Assembly: GCA_964558395.1 (NCBI GenBank)
Contig: CAZLDS010000004.1
Span: forward strand, 1-64,000
DNA from: CSP1-5 sp964558395
Lineage (GTDB): Bacteria; Methylomirabilota; Methylomirabilia; Methylomirabilales; CSP1-5
Direction of reading: 5' to 3'
Length of the DNA stretch: 64,000 bases
Both the position numbers and the translations under genes were made by a program. How positions within the stretch are numbered: position 1 is the stretch's first letter; each line of letters starts with the position of its first letter. A model generated the notes under the pieces. It did no database searches and was not told the DNA's origin. It saw nothing but the letters and a program-made list of their open reading frames with translations. This document shows, in pieces, positions 33,622 through 42,013 of the stretch.

Positions 33622-34578
33622 CTACGCGGCGATGCCATCGGTGCCTCGTTCCTTCGTTTGGCCATCTCGGCTGACCTTCACTGCCAGGACCGGACAGGGT
33701 GCCTTCCGGATTACCCCCGCCGCCACGCTTCCGAGGATGGCGTGCGAGAGGCCGGTTCGGCCATGCGTACCCATGATGATCAGATCGGCTTGCTCTGCCC
33801 GGGCATACCCCACGATGGCCTCGGTTGGAATTCCCACCACGACCTTCCGGCGGGCGCGCAATCGCAGGGCTTCGAGCGCCTGTTGTCGCCGCTCAAGTTC
33901 CTCCTCTATCCGTATGAAGTAATGCTCTACCCAGTGGACCGGCCGGGAGAGTGGATGATCAGCGACGGCGGCCACCTCGGTGGGTTGCACGGCGTGGAGC
34001 AGTACCACTTCGGCGCCAAAGACGCCCGCGAGAGTGACGGCGTACTGCCAGGCCCCCTCGGACACGGGGGACAGATCGGTCGCCCACAGAATCCGCCGGA
34101 TCGCCGCGAGGTGGTGCTCCCCTTGCCCGAGCCGGAGCGCCAGGACGGGAACCGAAACAGTCCGGAGCACCGCCTCGGTGACGCTGCCCAGTAAGAGATG
34201 CGAGAGGCCGGTCCGCCCCCGGGTCGCCATCAGAACGAGGTCTGCCCCAGTGCGTCTCACCGCCCGCGCGATCCCCGGGATCGGTTCGCCAACCTTCACC
34301 CGGAAATCGACCGGCAGGAACCCGTGCAGTTCTGAGGGCACCCCAGCTTCGAACCACGTCTGCACCTGGGTCCGGGCGGCATTCAGGAACTCTACCTGCG
34401 TTCTCTTCCCCGGGCGCCGAACCTCGTGGAACAGCTCTGCCCTCGGGATGGCGTGGAAAATGACAAGGCCAGCCTTGAGGAAATTTGCCAACCGCGCGGC
34501 GAGGTGGCACGCAATCTGCGACGCGAGGGAATAGTCGGTGGGCAGAAGAATTCGGGTGATCTTCACTGTGGGATCCAT
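33622..34578 (-). CDS. tandem-domain universal stress protein
   Basis: A 318-residue protein from the ATG at 34578, after GGGGAGCAGGT. Two Usp domains: ITRILLPTDYSLASQIACHLAARLA ... LVLMATRGRTGLSHLLLGSVTEAVLRTVSVPVLALR and IRRILWATDLSPVSEGAWQYAVTLAGVF ... LIIMGTHGRTGLSHAILGSVAAGVIRKAPCPVLAVK. Both keep the nucleotide-binding glycines. The adjacent gene encodes a paralogue that abuts its stop codon, so they form an operon from a local duplication. Confidence 0.93.
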   Translation of the reverse strand: MDPTVKITRILLPTDYSLASQIACHLAARLANFLKAGLVIFHAIPRAELFHEVRRPGKRTQVEFLNAARTQVQTWFEAGVPSELHGFLPVDFRVKVGEPIPGIARAVRRTGADLVLMATRGRTGLSHLLLGSVTEAVLRTVSVPVLALRLGQGEHHLAAIRRILWATDLSPVSEGAWQYAVTLAGVFGAEVVLLHAVQPTEVAAVADHPLSRPVHWVEHYFIRIEEELERRQQALEALRLRARRKVVVGIPTEAIVGYARAEQADLIIMGTHGRTGLSHAILGSVAAGVIRKAPCPVLAVKVSRDGQTKERGTDGIAA

Positions 34579-34601
34579 ACCTGCTCCCCTGCGCGGCCCC
34601 G

Positions 34602-34645
34602 AAAAGCACAACGCCCTCCCAGGCGATATTCCGCCCGGGAAGGCG
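34602..34645 (-). terminator. possible terminator downstream of hpt
   Basis: On the minus strand CGCCTTCCCGGGCG pairs with CGCCTGGGAGGGCG (two mismatches) around GAATAT, followed by TTGTGCTTTT. The T-run is broken, so its strength is uncertain. It lies between the Usp operon and the hpt gene and would insulate one from the other. Confidence 0.5.
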
Positions 34646-34829
34646 CCAGAACGTTTGGTGCACCCACAATGATACCAGACGTGGGCGATGACTGTATCTC
34701 TACCCCGGCTTCATGGACTCCTCCCTCAGCTTACGAAACAAATATCGCGCCCTGTCAAATGGGTGTCAAGCCTCGGGGATTTCATCGTGGGTGAAGGCAT
34801 ATCGACATCAGGTGGAGGGCTCGTCGCAA

Positions 34830-35429
34830 TTACTCACGGTTCAGCCGATCGAAGGCCTCTTTGGTGAGGGTCGCAACAAAGGGAAGGTTCCTGTACATCT
34901 GGCGGAAGTCGAGGCCGTACCCGATCACGAACTTGTCCGGGATCTCAAAGCCTCGATAGGCGATAGGCAAATCCACGATGCGACGGGCCGGTTTATCCAG
35001 CAAGACACAGACCTTGAGGCTTGCGGGGGCCCGGGGCTCCAGATTACGCAACAGGTAACTGAGGGTGAGGCCGGTATCGATGATATCCTCGATAACGAGG
35101 ACCTCTCGGCCGGCGATGGTCTCTTCGAGATCTTTGAGAATCTTGACGACCCCGGACGGTCGTGCCCCGGGGCCGTAACTCGACACGGCCATGAGATCAA
35201 TGGTCAGGGGCATGGAGATGGCCCGGCACAGATCGGCGAGGAAGATGAATCCACCTTTGAGAACGCTGACGAGGACCAGGTCCTGTCCGGCATAGTCGCG
35301 CGAGATCTGCTCGCCGAGCTCTCGAACCTTGGCCTGCAGCTGTGCCTCGGGGACCAAGACCTCGGCGATATCGCCGGCCATCCAGCCCTCGACTCGATGC
35401 ACTTTCCCCCTTGACAGATCAGCAGCCAT
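34830..35429 (-). CDS. hpt: hypoxanthine phosphoribosyltransferase
   Basis: A 199-residue type I phosphoribosyltransferase. DIAEVLVPEAQLQAKVRELGEQISRDY is the usual start of Hpt; LVLVSVLKGGFIFLADLCRAI has the loop I Lys-Gly. The PRPP-binding motif is VLVIEDIIDTGLTLSYLL near 110-127, and KFVIGYGLDFRQMYRNLPFVA is the C-terminal signature. It makes IMP and GMP from free purine bases and PRPP. The protein may begin at a later ATG (35381, MAGDIAEVL), since the first 16 residues are not in the family. Purine salvage in the cytoplasm. Confidence 0.93.
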   Translation of the reverse strand: MAADLSRGKVHRVEGWMAGDIAEVLVPEAQLQAKVRELGEQISRDYAGQDLVLVSVLKGGFIFLADLCRAISMPLTIDLMAVSSYGPGARPSGVVKILKDLEETIAGREVLVIEDIIDTGLTLSYLLRNLEPRAPASLKVCVLLDKPARRIVDLPIAYRGFEIPDKFVIGYGLDFRQMYRNLPFVATLTKEAFDRLNRE

Positions 35430-35614
35430 GATACATACTGTTAACGAGTCCCGAGAGGTCAGTCCGATCTTGATACCGGGTCACGCGATCCGGGGGGACC
35501 GGGGGCTCCCGTAGAAAGATTGACCAGCCGCCCTGATTACGCCGAGGGGCGCAGGGATAGCTGGTCGCGGGAACCGGTTGCCGGAAAAAAGAGATCGGGA
35601 GGGTCACTCGGGAC

Positions 35615-36178
35615 TCAATTTTTTTGGACAATCCCGAATCTCGCAAGGAGCTTTCGATAATCCCGCCCATAGAAGACCTTCAGATTCACCGTCGGATACA
35701 ATTCCCGCAGCCTTCGGATCTTGCGATTCTTCTTGGTCACCAGGTCCTGTTTGAGGGTGGTCAGTTCGATGAAGAGGTCGAATTGGGGGAGATAGAAATC
35801 GGGGGTAAAGCTCTCGGTCACTTCTCCACCGCCGTCCCACTCCAGCGGGAAGTTCTGCGGCTCGTACTGCCACTCGATCTGGTAAAAGTCCAGGATGCGG
35901 GCAAACTCCTCTTCGCTCGCGTTGGCAAACGGAGCGCGGGGTTCGCCGGTCTGCACCTCGAGGCCCGGAGTCTCTTCGGCCTCGTGGAGAATCGCGTGAA
36001 AGCGATCGAGAAGTGACAGGGGAATCTCGAGCCGCTCGTCACCCGGGATCCACTCCCCCTCAGGGGTCTCCCGAAACAACTGAATGTCCACCCCACTATC
36101 GGTGAGGAAGATATGGATCTCTTCGCCGGGATTCCGCTCTAACCGCTCAATCAGTTCCCTGCGACCCTCCGTCTGCAT
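35615..36178 (-). CDS. hypothetical protein with PD-(D/E)XK-like C-terminal motif
   Basis: A 187-residue acidic protein between two phosphoribosyltransferase genes. The C-terminal half has the look of the PD-(D/E)XK nuclease fold: TPDFYLPQFDLFIELTTLK, with Asp, Glu and a downstream Lys (TKKNRKIRRLREL), then VNLKVFYGRDYRKLL. In this fold the Asp and Glu bind metal; here the motif is PDF..E-L-T instead of E-X-K, so activity is not assured. The N-terminal half (GEEIHIFLTDSGVDIQLF) is a small beta domain. It starts only three bases after the phosphoribosyltransferase stop, so they are cotranscribed. Confidence 0.65.
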   Translation of the reverse strand: MQTEGRRELIERLERNPGEEIHIFLTDSGVDIQLFRETPEGEWIPGDERLEIPLSLLDRFHAILHEAEETPGLEVQTGEPRAPFANASEEEFARILDFYQIEWQYEPQNFPLEWDGGGEVTESFTPDFYLPQFDLFIELTTLKQDLVTKKNRKIRRLRELYPTVNLKVFYGRDYRKLLARFGIVQKN

Positions 36179-36181
36179 CCC

Positions 36182-36838
36182 CTAAGCACCCGTCCGACGT
36201 GCCCCTCGACCCCGCCGGGCCTGCGCACCGACGAGCGCACCGACCTCGGTGTTGAGAGGAATCCCCTTCTTGCATAGGGGACACTCTGCGCGGAGATACG
36301 TGTGGTAGTCCCGGGTCACTAGCGCGAAGAAGGGGGCCCGAAACTTTACGCGGGGGTTTCGGTTCCAGAGACTTCCAATACCGACGACGCGACCACGACG
36401 CCCTTCCACCAGCTGGATGAGGGAGTGGATCGTGGACCCGGTGGTCACGATATCCTCGACAATCAACGCGCTGCATCCGCGGTACATGAAGGGAGAAAAC
36501 TCTCGGGGAAGCGTCACTTCTGTCCTCCCTTCCTTGCCCTTCCCCTTGACGGCATATAGCAACTTGGGGCGCGAGGGATGCGCCTTGGCCACACAGTAGC
36601 CCAGGATGGTGGCACCGATCCCAGAGGTCAGCACCACATCCACGGGTGACGCGGCAAAGTGCTGCGCGATGATGTCTCCCAGTCCCTCGGTAAACGACGG
36701 CTCCGTGGTCACCAGCCTCTTTTCCACGTACTCGCGCGCATGCCGACCCGAGGAGATGACGAAATGATCGTTCGTCAGGTACGCCCCGGTCCGCATGATC
36801 AGCCCGCGATTAATCCGCTCGAGAACATCCGCCTCCAT
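36182..36838 (-). CDS. orotate phosphoribosyltransferase-like protein
   Basis: A 218-residue type I phosphoribosyltransferase from the ATG at 36838 (GGAGG eight bases upstream). LIMRTGAYLTNDHFVISSGRHAREYVEKR is the PyrE-type start; VDVVLTSGIGATILGYCVAKAH and the PRPP motif SALIVEDIVTTGSTIHSLI (near 118-135) follow. The C-terminal part has a Cys pair (ECPLCKKGIPL) found in PyrE-related proteins of unknown substrate, and the last 15 residues are basic. Either a true pyrE or a base-salvage enzyme. Confidence 0.85.
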   Translation of the reverse strand: MEADVLERINRGLIMRTGAYLTNDHFVISSGRHAREYVEKRLVTTEPSFTEGLGDIIAQHFAASPVDVVLTSGIGATILGYCVAKAHPSRPKLLYAVKGKGKEGRTEVTLPREFSPFMYRGCSALIVEDIVTTGSTIHSLIQLVEGRRGRVVGIGSLWNRNPRVKFRAPFFALVTRDYHTYLRAECPLCKKGIPLNTEVGALVGAQARRGRGARRTGA

Positions 36839-36887
36839 CCGCTTGTCCTCCGTCACGCCCACCGTCCCCTCGCTTATGCCCGAAAAT

Positions 36888-37937
36888 TCACAAATCCATC
36901 GGATCAATGAAAACGAACCGGTCTTTCGGCACTCTTTCTTGCCCCGGGGTACGAATATAGAGTGTCAGTCCGATGCGCACGGCGTCTGGAGGAATGATGG
37001 CGCTCAACGGGTCCCCCGGAACATACGGGAGGAGCAGGGTTCCGCCCGACGCAGTGATCATGGCCTGGGCCGCCCGCAGTCCCTCCACAAGCGTGTCCGG
37101 ATCCCGCCAACCCAGCGGATAGAGGAAGAAGGGACGAACCGGCCTCTCGGCGTGACGGTCCCGAACGCGTAGCCGCATCACCTGGGAGTAATCCCACAGG
37201 CCAAAACAGGCCGTCCACCTCCCGTGCACCCGGCGGCAGTACACGCCCTGCCAGCCCAGGGGGGGCAGCCGATCAAGCGTCCTGTCAAGGGTCGCCGGAT
37301 CCCAGGGCGGCGTAAAATCGTGCAGGCGGTAGGTTGTATCCAGCAACGAAGCCATCTCGCCGTCTCTCTCGGTGATCCGCTCAAACCCGCCGGACCCTCC
37401 CCTATCCAACCCGGAGATGAGAGCCATCGCGCACTGCCTGAGCGGAACATTCCCGCGTCCTTCCACAAAGGATTCTGATGGCGTGTTCCCCTCGATTACC
37501 CAGGAATAGCCGCCAACGATGCCCGGCTCAAGAACCGTATCCCGTAGGACATTCGCAATCCGACGCGCGACGCCACGCCGCTGGTGGGTGGGCCTGACGC
37601 GCAGATCATAGAAGTACGCCCACCGATCTCTGACCCCATTTACCTGCAGGCTTTTAAGGGTCACACCCCCGACGCCGATAATCGTCCCTGCCTCTTCGGC
37701 CACACAGAGGCGAAAGCTGTCGTACACACGGGAACGGGCAAAAAAATCGGGAGAGCGGTCAAAGACGAGCGGGATCGCTCCCCCCATGACGCACTGACGG
37801 TCCAGGTCGATGAGGGCGTCATTGTCTTCTTGTCGGGCATCCCGGACAACAATCTCGGAAGCCAATGAATCTCTTGACTCGCCTCCTCTTCGGGAGGATT
37901 CCCTGCACGAAGAACCTCCACAGCCTTTTCTTATCAT
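36888..37937 (-). CDS. GNAT family N-acetyltransferase, two-domain
   Basis: A 349-residue protein. The N-terminal half is a GNAT domain: EIVVRDARQEDNDALIDLDRQC, FRLCVAEEAGTIIGVGGVTL and the acetyl-CoA loop RVRPTHQRRGVARRIANVLRD (Q-R-R-G-V-A). The C-terminal half (about 190-349) resembles a second, degenerate GNAT domain (GLWDYSQVMRLRVRD, LYIRTPGQERVPKDRFVFIDPMDL). The start is uncertain: the ATG at 37937 lacks a ribosome site, while a TTG at 37865 follows AGAGGAGGCG. Substrate unknown. Confidence 0.8.
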   Translation of the reverse strand: MIRKGCGGSSCRESSRRGGESRDSLASEIVVRDARQEDNDALIDLDRQCVMGGAIPLVFDRSPDFFARSRVYDSFRLCVAEEAGTIIGVGGVTLKSLQVNGVRDRWAYFYDLRVRPTHQRRGVARRIANVLRDTVLEPGIVGGYSWVIEGNTPSESFVEGRGNVPLRQCAMALISGLDRGGSGGFERITERDGEMASLLDTTYRLHDFTPPWDPATLDRTLDRLPPLGWQGVYCRRVHGRWTACFGLWDYSQVMRLRVRDRHAERPVRPFFLYPLGWRDPDTLVEGLRAAQAMITASGGTLLLPYVPGDPLSAIIPPDAVRIGLTLYIRTPGQERVPKDRFVFIDPMDL

Positions 37938-37953
37938 AGGATAGAAGCACGGG

Positions 37954-39123
37954 TCAAGGTTTTGCGCCCTGCGGGGTCCTCCCCAGCGAGAAACCGATGA
38001 GTATAACGCCCACCAACGGTAAGACCCCCGTGATCCCGAACATCCCCTGATACCCGATCCACTCCGCCACGAACCCCATGGTCATGGGACCGAGGCAGGT
38101 CCCGAGGACCACGGCGCCACTGAAGAGGCCGAGCACACGCCCCCGACGCCCGGGTTCCACATGATCCACGAGCAGGGCAGCCAGCGTGGGATAGAGCACC
38201 CCGTGGGCGCTACCGGTGAGCCCTCCGATCCAGAACAGAGCCCGGCGCGGCCCCGGCCAGAGCAGGAGGAAGGTCCCGAGGGAAAAAAGGAGCAGGGTCG
38301 GAATCACCATCTGCCAGCGCCCCCAGACATCCGCCAAACGCACGCCGAGTAGCCGGACTATAATGGCGGCAGCGGCATACGCGAGATAGAAGCCCCCCAC
38401 CCTGGCGACCCCCTCTACCCCCTTCGCGAACGGCGGGAAGAAGGCATACAAGGTTCCGAAACAGACCCCAAAGATGACTGAGATCAGCAGGGGAAGAAAG
38501 ACGATGGATCGCGCGATTCCTCCCCCTGTATCGGCGGCGACCGGCACGACCTCCGGAGGGTTTAAAAGCCCGACGACCAGGAGACCACCCAGCGAGAAGC
38601 TTGCGGCGAAGAGGAAAAAGGCCTCGTACCCGTAGGCCTGGATCACCAGCTCGCCCACGGCGGGCGCCAGACCCATCGTCAGGAGACCAGAGATCCCGAA
38701 GACGCCAACCGTTTCGGCTCGATGTCTGGGAGGGGCGATCTCGGCAATCAGCGTCAGATTGGCCACGAAAAAAGCGGAGTAGCCGAAACCCTGGAGAAAG
38801 CGAAGCACGGAAAAGAGCGGGCTAAGCTCGGTCAGGAAGGCGAAGGGCGCCGAGGCAACCAGACACATCGCGCCGCCCAGCACTTGAAAGAACTTGATCC
38901 CGACCCGTTCAAGCCACCTCCCGACCACCGGCAGGAAGATGAACGCGGCAAGACTGTAGACACCCATGATCCAGCCGATACGGGCTTCTGAACCACCCAG
39001 ATCCGCGATGTACAGGGGGAGGAGATTGAACGAGCTAATATTGAAGAAAAAGAGGAAATTGGCTGCCGTGGCCTGCCAGAATTCTGGACGCGAGATGCCG
39101 GGAGAGAGCTGAAGTAGCCTCAC
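37954..39123 (-). CDS. MFS transporter
   Basis: A 389-residue major facilitator protein with 12 hydrophobic segments and a GTG start after GAGGGACCT. The loop 2-3 motif is FLPVVGRWLERVGIKFF (Gly-Arg-Trp-Leu-Glu-Arg), with GFGYSAFFVANLTLIAEIAPPRHRAETVGVFG near 112-143 and LYPTLAALLVDHVEPGRRGRVLGLFSG in the second half. Drug- or metabolite-efflux type, substrate unknown. It follows the receiver gene (39143-39733) by 19 bases and could be cotranscribed. Confidence 0.9.
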   Translation of the reverse strand: MRLLQLSPGISRPEFWQATAANFLFFFNISSFNLLPLYIADLGGSEARIGWIMGVYSLAAFIFLPVVGRWLERVGIKFFQVLGGAMCLVASAPFAFLTELSPLFSVLRFLQGFGYSAFFVANLTLIAEIAPPRHRAETVGVFGISGLLTMGLAPAVGELVIQAYGYEAFFLFAASFSLGGLLVVGLLNPPEVVPVAADTGGGIARSIVFLPLLISVIFGVCFGTLYAFFPPFAKGVEGVARVGGFYLAYAAAAIIVRLLGVRLADVWGRWQMVIPTLLLFSLGTFLLLWPGPRRALFWIGGLTGSAHGVLYPTLAALLVDHVEPGRRGRVLGLFSGAVVLGTCLGPMTMGFVAEWIGYQGMFGITGVLPLVGVILIGFSLGRTPQGAKP

Positions 39124-39142
39124 AGGTCCCTCGCGTTGGGGA

Positions 39143-39733
39143 TCATGCAGACCTCGGCGACATCAACAGGCGAGGGATGAGCTCCTTGATTCGGCGGGCG
39201 ATCAGAGGCGGAGCGGCGTCTTTCCCCTTGTTCAGATACAGCGCGGGTGCAGTCACCTCGGTCAGCCGACGCAGAGACTCGTCCGCTCGAACCGCCGAGA
39301 CAAAAAGAATCGGAACCGGGGTGGGAAGATCGAATCCCTTTTCCAGCGCGCGGAGCGCCAGGGCAGCGACAGACCCATCCATCGGTTTCATCAAGATATC
39401 CAAGATGACCAACGAAACTTGGCGATGATCCCGGAAGCGCCGGACGCACTCGGTCAGGAGCTGAGCCCCGCCCTCGCAGGTGATGACCTCTTTACCCACC
39501 CGCTCTCCAATCAGGATGTCGCTCAGCAGGCTGCGAAAGAGTCGTTCATCATCCGCCAGAACGATACACTCGAGCGTTTTCTCCAAAATGATCCCGGCTC
39601 GCTCCTGCAAGGTGAAGCCACAGTAGGTGCATCGAAGCTCTACCTGCTCGCTATCTTCGACGCTGTAGGTGGTGGGGGCCTCCTCCCCGCAGCTCATACA
39701 GTAGGGCGACTTGGATGGCGCAGTCGCGGTCAT
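39143..39733 (-). CDS. zinc-ribbon plus receiver domain protein
   Basis: A 196-residue protein with an unusual domain order. Residues 12-38 hold CMSCG and CTYCG, a four-Cys zinc ribbon. The receiver domain follows with acidic pair ADDE (60-63), phosphorylated Asp112 in LVILDILMKPMDG, VSAVR and Lys in YLNKGKDAAPP. No output domain follows. It overlaps the homoserine kinase gene by four bases (ATGA), so the two are translationally coupled. No histidine kinase is in the window. Confidence 0.82.
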   Translation of the reverse strand: MTATAPSKSPYCMSCGEEAPTTYSVEDSEQVELRCTYCGFTLQERAGIILEKTLECIVLADDERLFRSLLSDILIGERVGKEVITCEGGAQLLTECVRRFRDHRQVSLVILDILMKPMDGSVAALALRALEKGFDLPTPVPILFVSAVRADESLRRLTEVTAPALYLNKGKDAAPPLIARRIKELIPRLLMSPRSA

Positions 39734-40641
39734 AAGAGCTTTGCCCCCTCGTGTTCGACGGCGAGTACCTTGATCTGGGACTGCATGGCCCTTCTTGCCC
39801 AGACCTCCGCCATCTCTCCTCCGACTTTTTCGGCGTCCCGGTCAACCAGGGCGGCCACCGTGGACCCCGCGCCGCTGAGAAAGGCAGCGAGGGCTCCAGC
39901 CCGACGAGCCGCCGCGAGGACTTCTTCCATTCCCGGAATCAGCTTGGCCCGATACGGTTGGTGAAGCCGGTCCCGGGTCGCCTCATCCAGCAGGCTCAGA
40001 TCCCCCGCGGCCATGGCTGCGACGAAGAGAGCCGATCGTCCGACGTTATGGACCGCGTCAGGAAGCGGGACCTGCGCCGGGAGAGCCCGCCGGGCCTCTA
40101 CGGTCCCCAGCTCCATCGCCGGAATGACCGCGACCACCTTGATGACTTCCGGGATTGGAATCTTGACGTACCGGATGCCTGTATCTGACAGAGTCGTCGC
40201 GGTGAGTCCCCCCACCAGTGCGGGTGTCAGGTTATCCGGGTGGCCCTCCAGGGGGAGCGCGAGTCTCAGAACCTCGTCCGGAGAGAGGGACCGTCGACTA
40301 AGCGCAGCCGCAGCGATGACGCCGCCAAGGCACGAGGTGGCACTCGAGCCCAAGCCGCGCTTCAAAGGAATTTCATTTTTGAGGTGGACCTTGAGCCCGG
40401 GGGAACTAACTCCGAGATAGCTAAAGGTAGCTCGAGCCGCACGCAACACTAAAGAACGGTCCCCCACCTTCCGGAGGCGCTCGGCTCCTTCACCCTCAAC
40501 AGTGAACTCGACGCCGCGAGAGGTTGCCTCGATCTCGATGGTGTTGTAGAGGCCGAGGGCCAAGCCCAAGACGTCGAACCCTGAGCCCAAATTGGCGCTC
40601 GATGCGGGGACCCTGACCCGGACCCTTTGTCCTTCGCTCAT
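39730..40641 (-). CDS. thrB: homoserine kinase
   Basis: A 303-residue GHMP kinase. RVRVPASSANLGSGFDVLGLALGLYNTIE is the homoserine-kinase start; the ATP-binding motif is PLKRGLGSSATSCLGGVIAA near 92-111; VEGHPDNLTPALVGG and GAGSTVAAL complete the pattern. It phosphorylates L-homoserine for threonine synthesis. No other threonine gene is adjacent, which is unusual. The gene is coupled to the zinc-ribbon receiver protein downstream. Confidence 0.95.
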   Translation of the reverse strand: MSEGQRVRVRVPASSANLGSGFDVLGLALGLYNTIEIEATSRGVEFTVEGEGAERLRKVGDRSLVLRAARATFSYLGVSSPGLKVHLKNEIPLKRGLGSSATSCLGGVIAAAALSRRSLSPDEVLRLALPLEGHPDNLTPALVGGLTATTLSDTGIRYVKIPIPEVIKVVAVIPAMELGTVEARRALPAQVPLPDAVHNVGRSALFVAAMAAGDLSLLDEATRDRLHQPYRAKLIPGMEEVLAAARRAGALAAFLSGAGSTVAALVDRDAEKVGGEMAEVWARRAMQSQIKVLAVEHEGAKLL

Positions 40642-40704
40642 GAAGGGGTTCTAACAGAATCATGCTGTAAAATCAATCGCCATGGGTGCCGGGATTTTCC
40701 GAGG

Positions 40705-40833
40705 TTAGCAGGTGACGAACTTGTATCCGATGCCGTGAACCGTGAGAATGAAGCGGGCCTTCTCGGGCTCATCCTCCAGTTTTTGTCGCAGTTTCTGGGC
40801 GACACTGCGACGCGCTCGCCTGAATGACCGGGT
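40705..40833 (-). pseudogene. remnant of an OmpR/PhoB-type response regulator (C-terminal end)
   Basis: The frame reading RRSVAQKLRQKLEDEPEKAR and FILTVHGIGYKFVTC, then TAA, is the end of an OmpR-family winged-helix domain (the pattern ...RQKLEDDP..PR.I.TVRGVGYRF is standard). Nothing before it encodes the receiver or the first helices; instead the sigma-54 activator ends eight bases upstream in another frame. It is a decayed fragment, perhaps left from a recombination that also shaped the activator's 3' end. Confidence 0.7.
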
Positions 40834-40840
40834 GCATAAC

Positions 40841-42013
40841 CTAACGCAGCTGCGTCATATCAATGAAGTCGCCGTCTGTCATGACCGCGGCGTGTTCGAT
40901 GTAATTCTGGAGTTCGCGCACGTTTCCCGGCCAGTCGTACTGCAGCAGCAGCCGGAGGGTCCTGGGCGTGACCCCACTAATCTGCTTGTCATTGTTTGAG
41001 TTCAGTTGCTGGATGAAGTGATGAACGAGCAGGGGGATATCATCTTTTCGCTCCCTCAAGGGGGGCATCGTGACGCTGATGACATCGAGCCGATAGAACA
41101 GGTCTTCCCGGAAGCGGCCAGCCTTGACGAGGCCCTTCAGGTCTTGATTCGTCGCCACGATAATACGCACATCGACCCGGGTCGACTGACTCTGTCCCAC
41201 CCGTCGAAACTCCCGATTATGAATCACCCGCAACAGCTTCGCCTGAAGCGGCAGTGGCAACTCCGCCACCTCGTCCAGGAACACCGTCCCCGTATCTCCG
41301 AGTTGGAAGACTCCTACGCGATCCCCCACTGCTGACGTGAAGGCCCCCCGGACATGGCCAAACATCTCGCTCTCCATGAGCCCTTCGGGAATCGCCGCAC
41401 AATCCAACACGACGAAGGGGCGGCCTGCGCGGCGGCCACTATCATGAATTGCCCGGGCCACCAACTCTTTCCCGGTGCCACTTTCCCCATAGATACAGAC
41501 GTTGGCCTCTGAGTGAGCTACTTTCATGACCCAGCCATACACCTCGCGCATCGCGTCGGATTTGCCGACGATCTGATCCGCAAATAGCCATTCCTCATTG
41601 CTCTTATGAGGCTTGGCCAACGCAGGACCGCCCTCGGCACTTAAGTGGCTGCGTGTCAACACGCGTTCCATGACGGCCAGCAACGACGCACGCGAAAATG
41701 GCTTACTCAGGACGTCAAAGGCCCCGGCGGCCGTGCACTCAGCCAGCAAGGCGCTGTCGGCCGTTCCCGCGATGACGACGATGGCCGCATTCGGGGCCTG
41801 GCGCTGAATAGTCGTGAAGAACTTCCGTCCATCCGCGGACGTCTCGTCCAGATCGACGAAGACGGCATAAAATTGCTTTTCCTTTAGGAGCTGAGGTGCG
41901 TCAGCCCAGGATGCAATCGCCACCCTCGTGACCCAAGGCGAGGAGAGAAGCGGCTTCGTATATTCCGCGGCCGCTGAGGAACTTCCCACGATCAGGACCT
42001 GGGGTGCCTTCAT
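40841..42013 (-). CDS. sigma-54 activator (NtrC-like) lacking a DNA-binding domain
   Basis: A 390-residue protein from the ATG at 42013 (GGAGG five bases upstream). Degenerate receiver (about 1-120): the acidic pair is lost (IVGSSSAAA) but Asp54 and Lys104 remain. AAA+ domain: Walker A GESGTGKE (176-183), GAFTSA (223-228) in place of the usual GAFTGA loop that touches sigma-54, Walker B VFLDEVAEL, and NREFRRVGQ, RFREDLFYRL. It ends at GDFIDMTQLR with no Fis-type helix-turn-helix. It should bind DNA indirectly or act from solution, as FlrC/CtcC-like truncated activators do. Confidence 0.88.
   Translation of the reverse strand: MKAPQVLIVGSSSAAAEYTKPLLSSPWVTRVAIASWADAPQLLKEKQFYAVFVDLDETSADGRKFFTTIQRQAPNAAIVVIAGTADSALLAECTAAGAFDVLSKPFSRASLLAVMERVLTRSHLSAEGGPALAKPHKSNEEWLFADQIVGKSDAMREVYGWVMKVAHSEANVCIYGESGTGKELVARAIHDSGRRAGRPFVVLDCAAIPEGLMESEMFGHVRGAFTSAVGDRVGVFQLGDTGTVFLDEVAELPLPLQAKLLRVIHNREFRRVGQSQSTRVDVRIIVATNQDLKGLVKAGRFREDLFYRLDVISVTMPPLRERKDDIPLLVHHFIQQLNSNNDKQISGVTPRTLRLLLQYDWPGNVRELQNYIEHAAVMTDGDFIDMTQLR

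Noticed and set aside
35430..35614. GC-rich stretch looked like a tRNA or small RNA
   Set aside because: No T-loop GTTC pattern, anticodon stem or acceptor pairing could be made.
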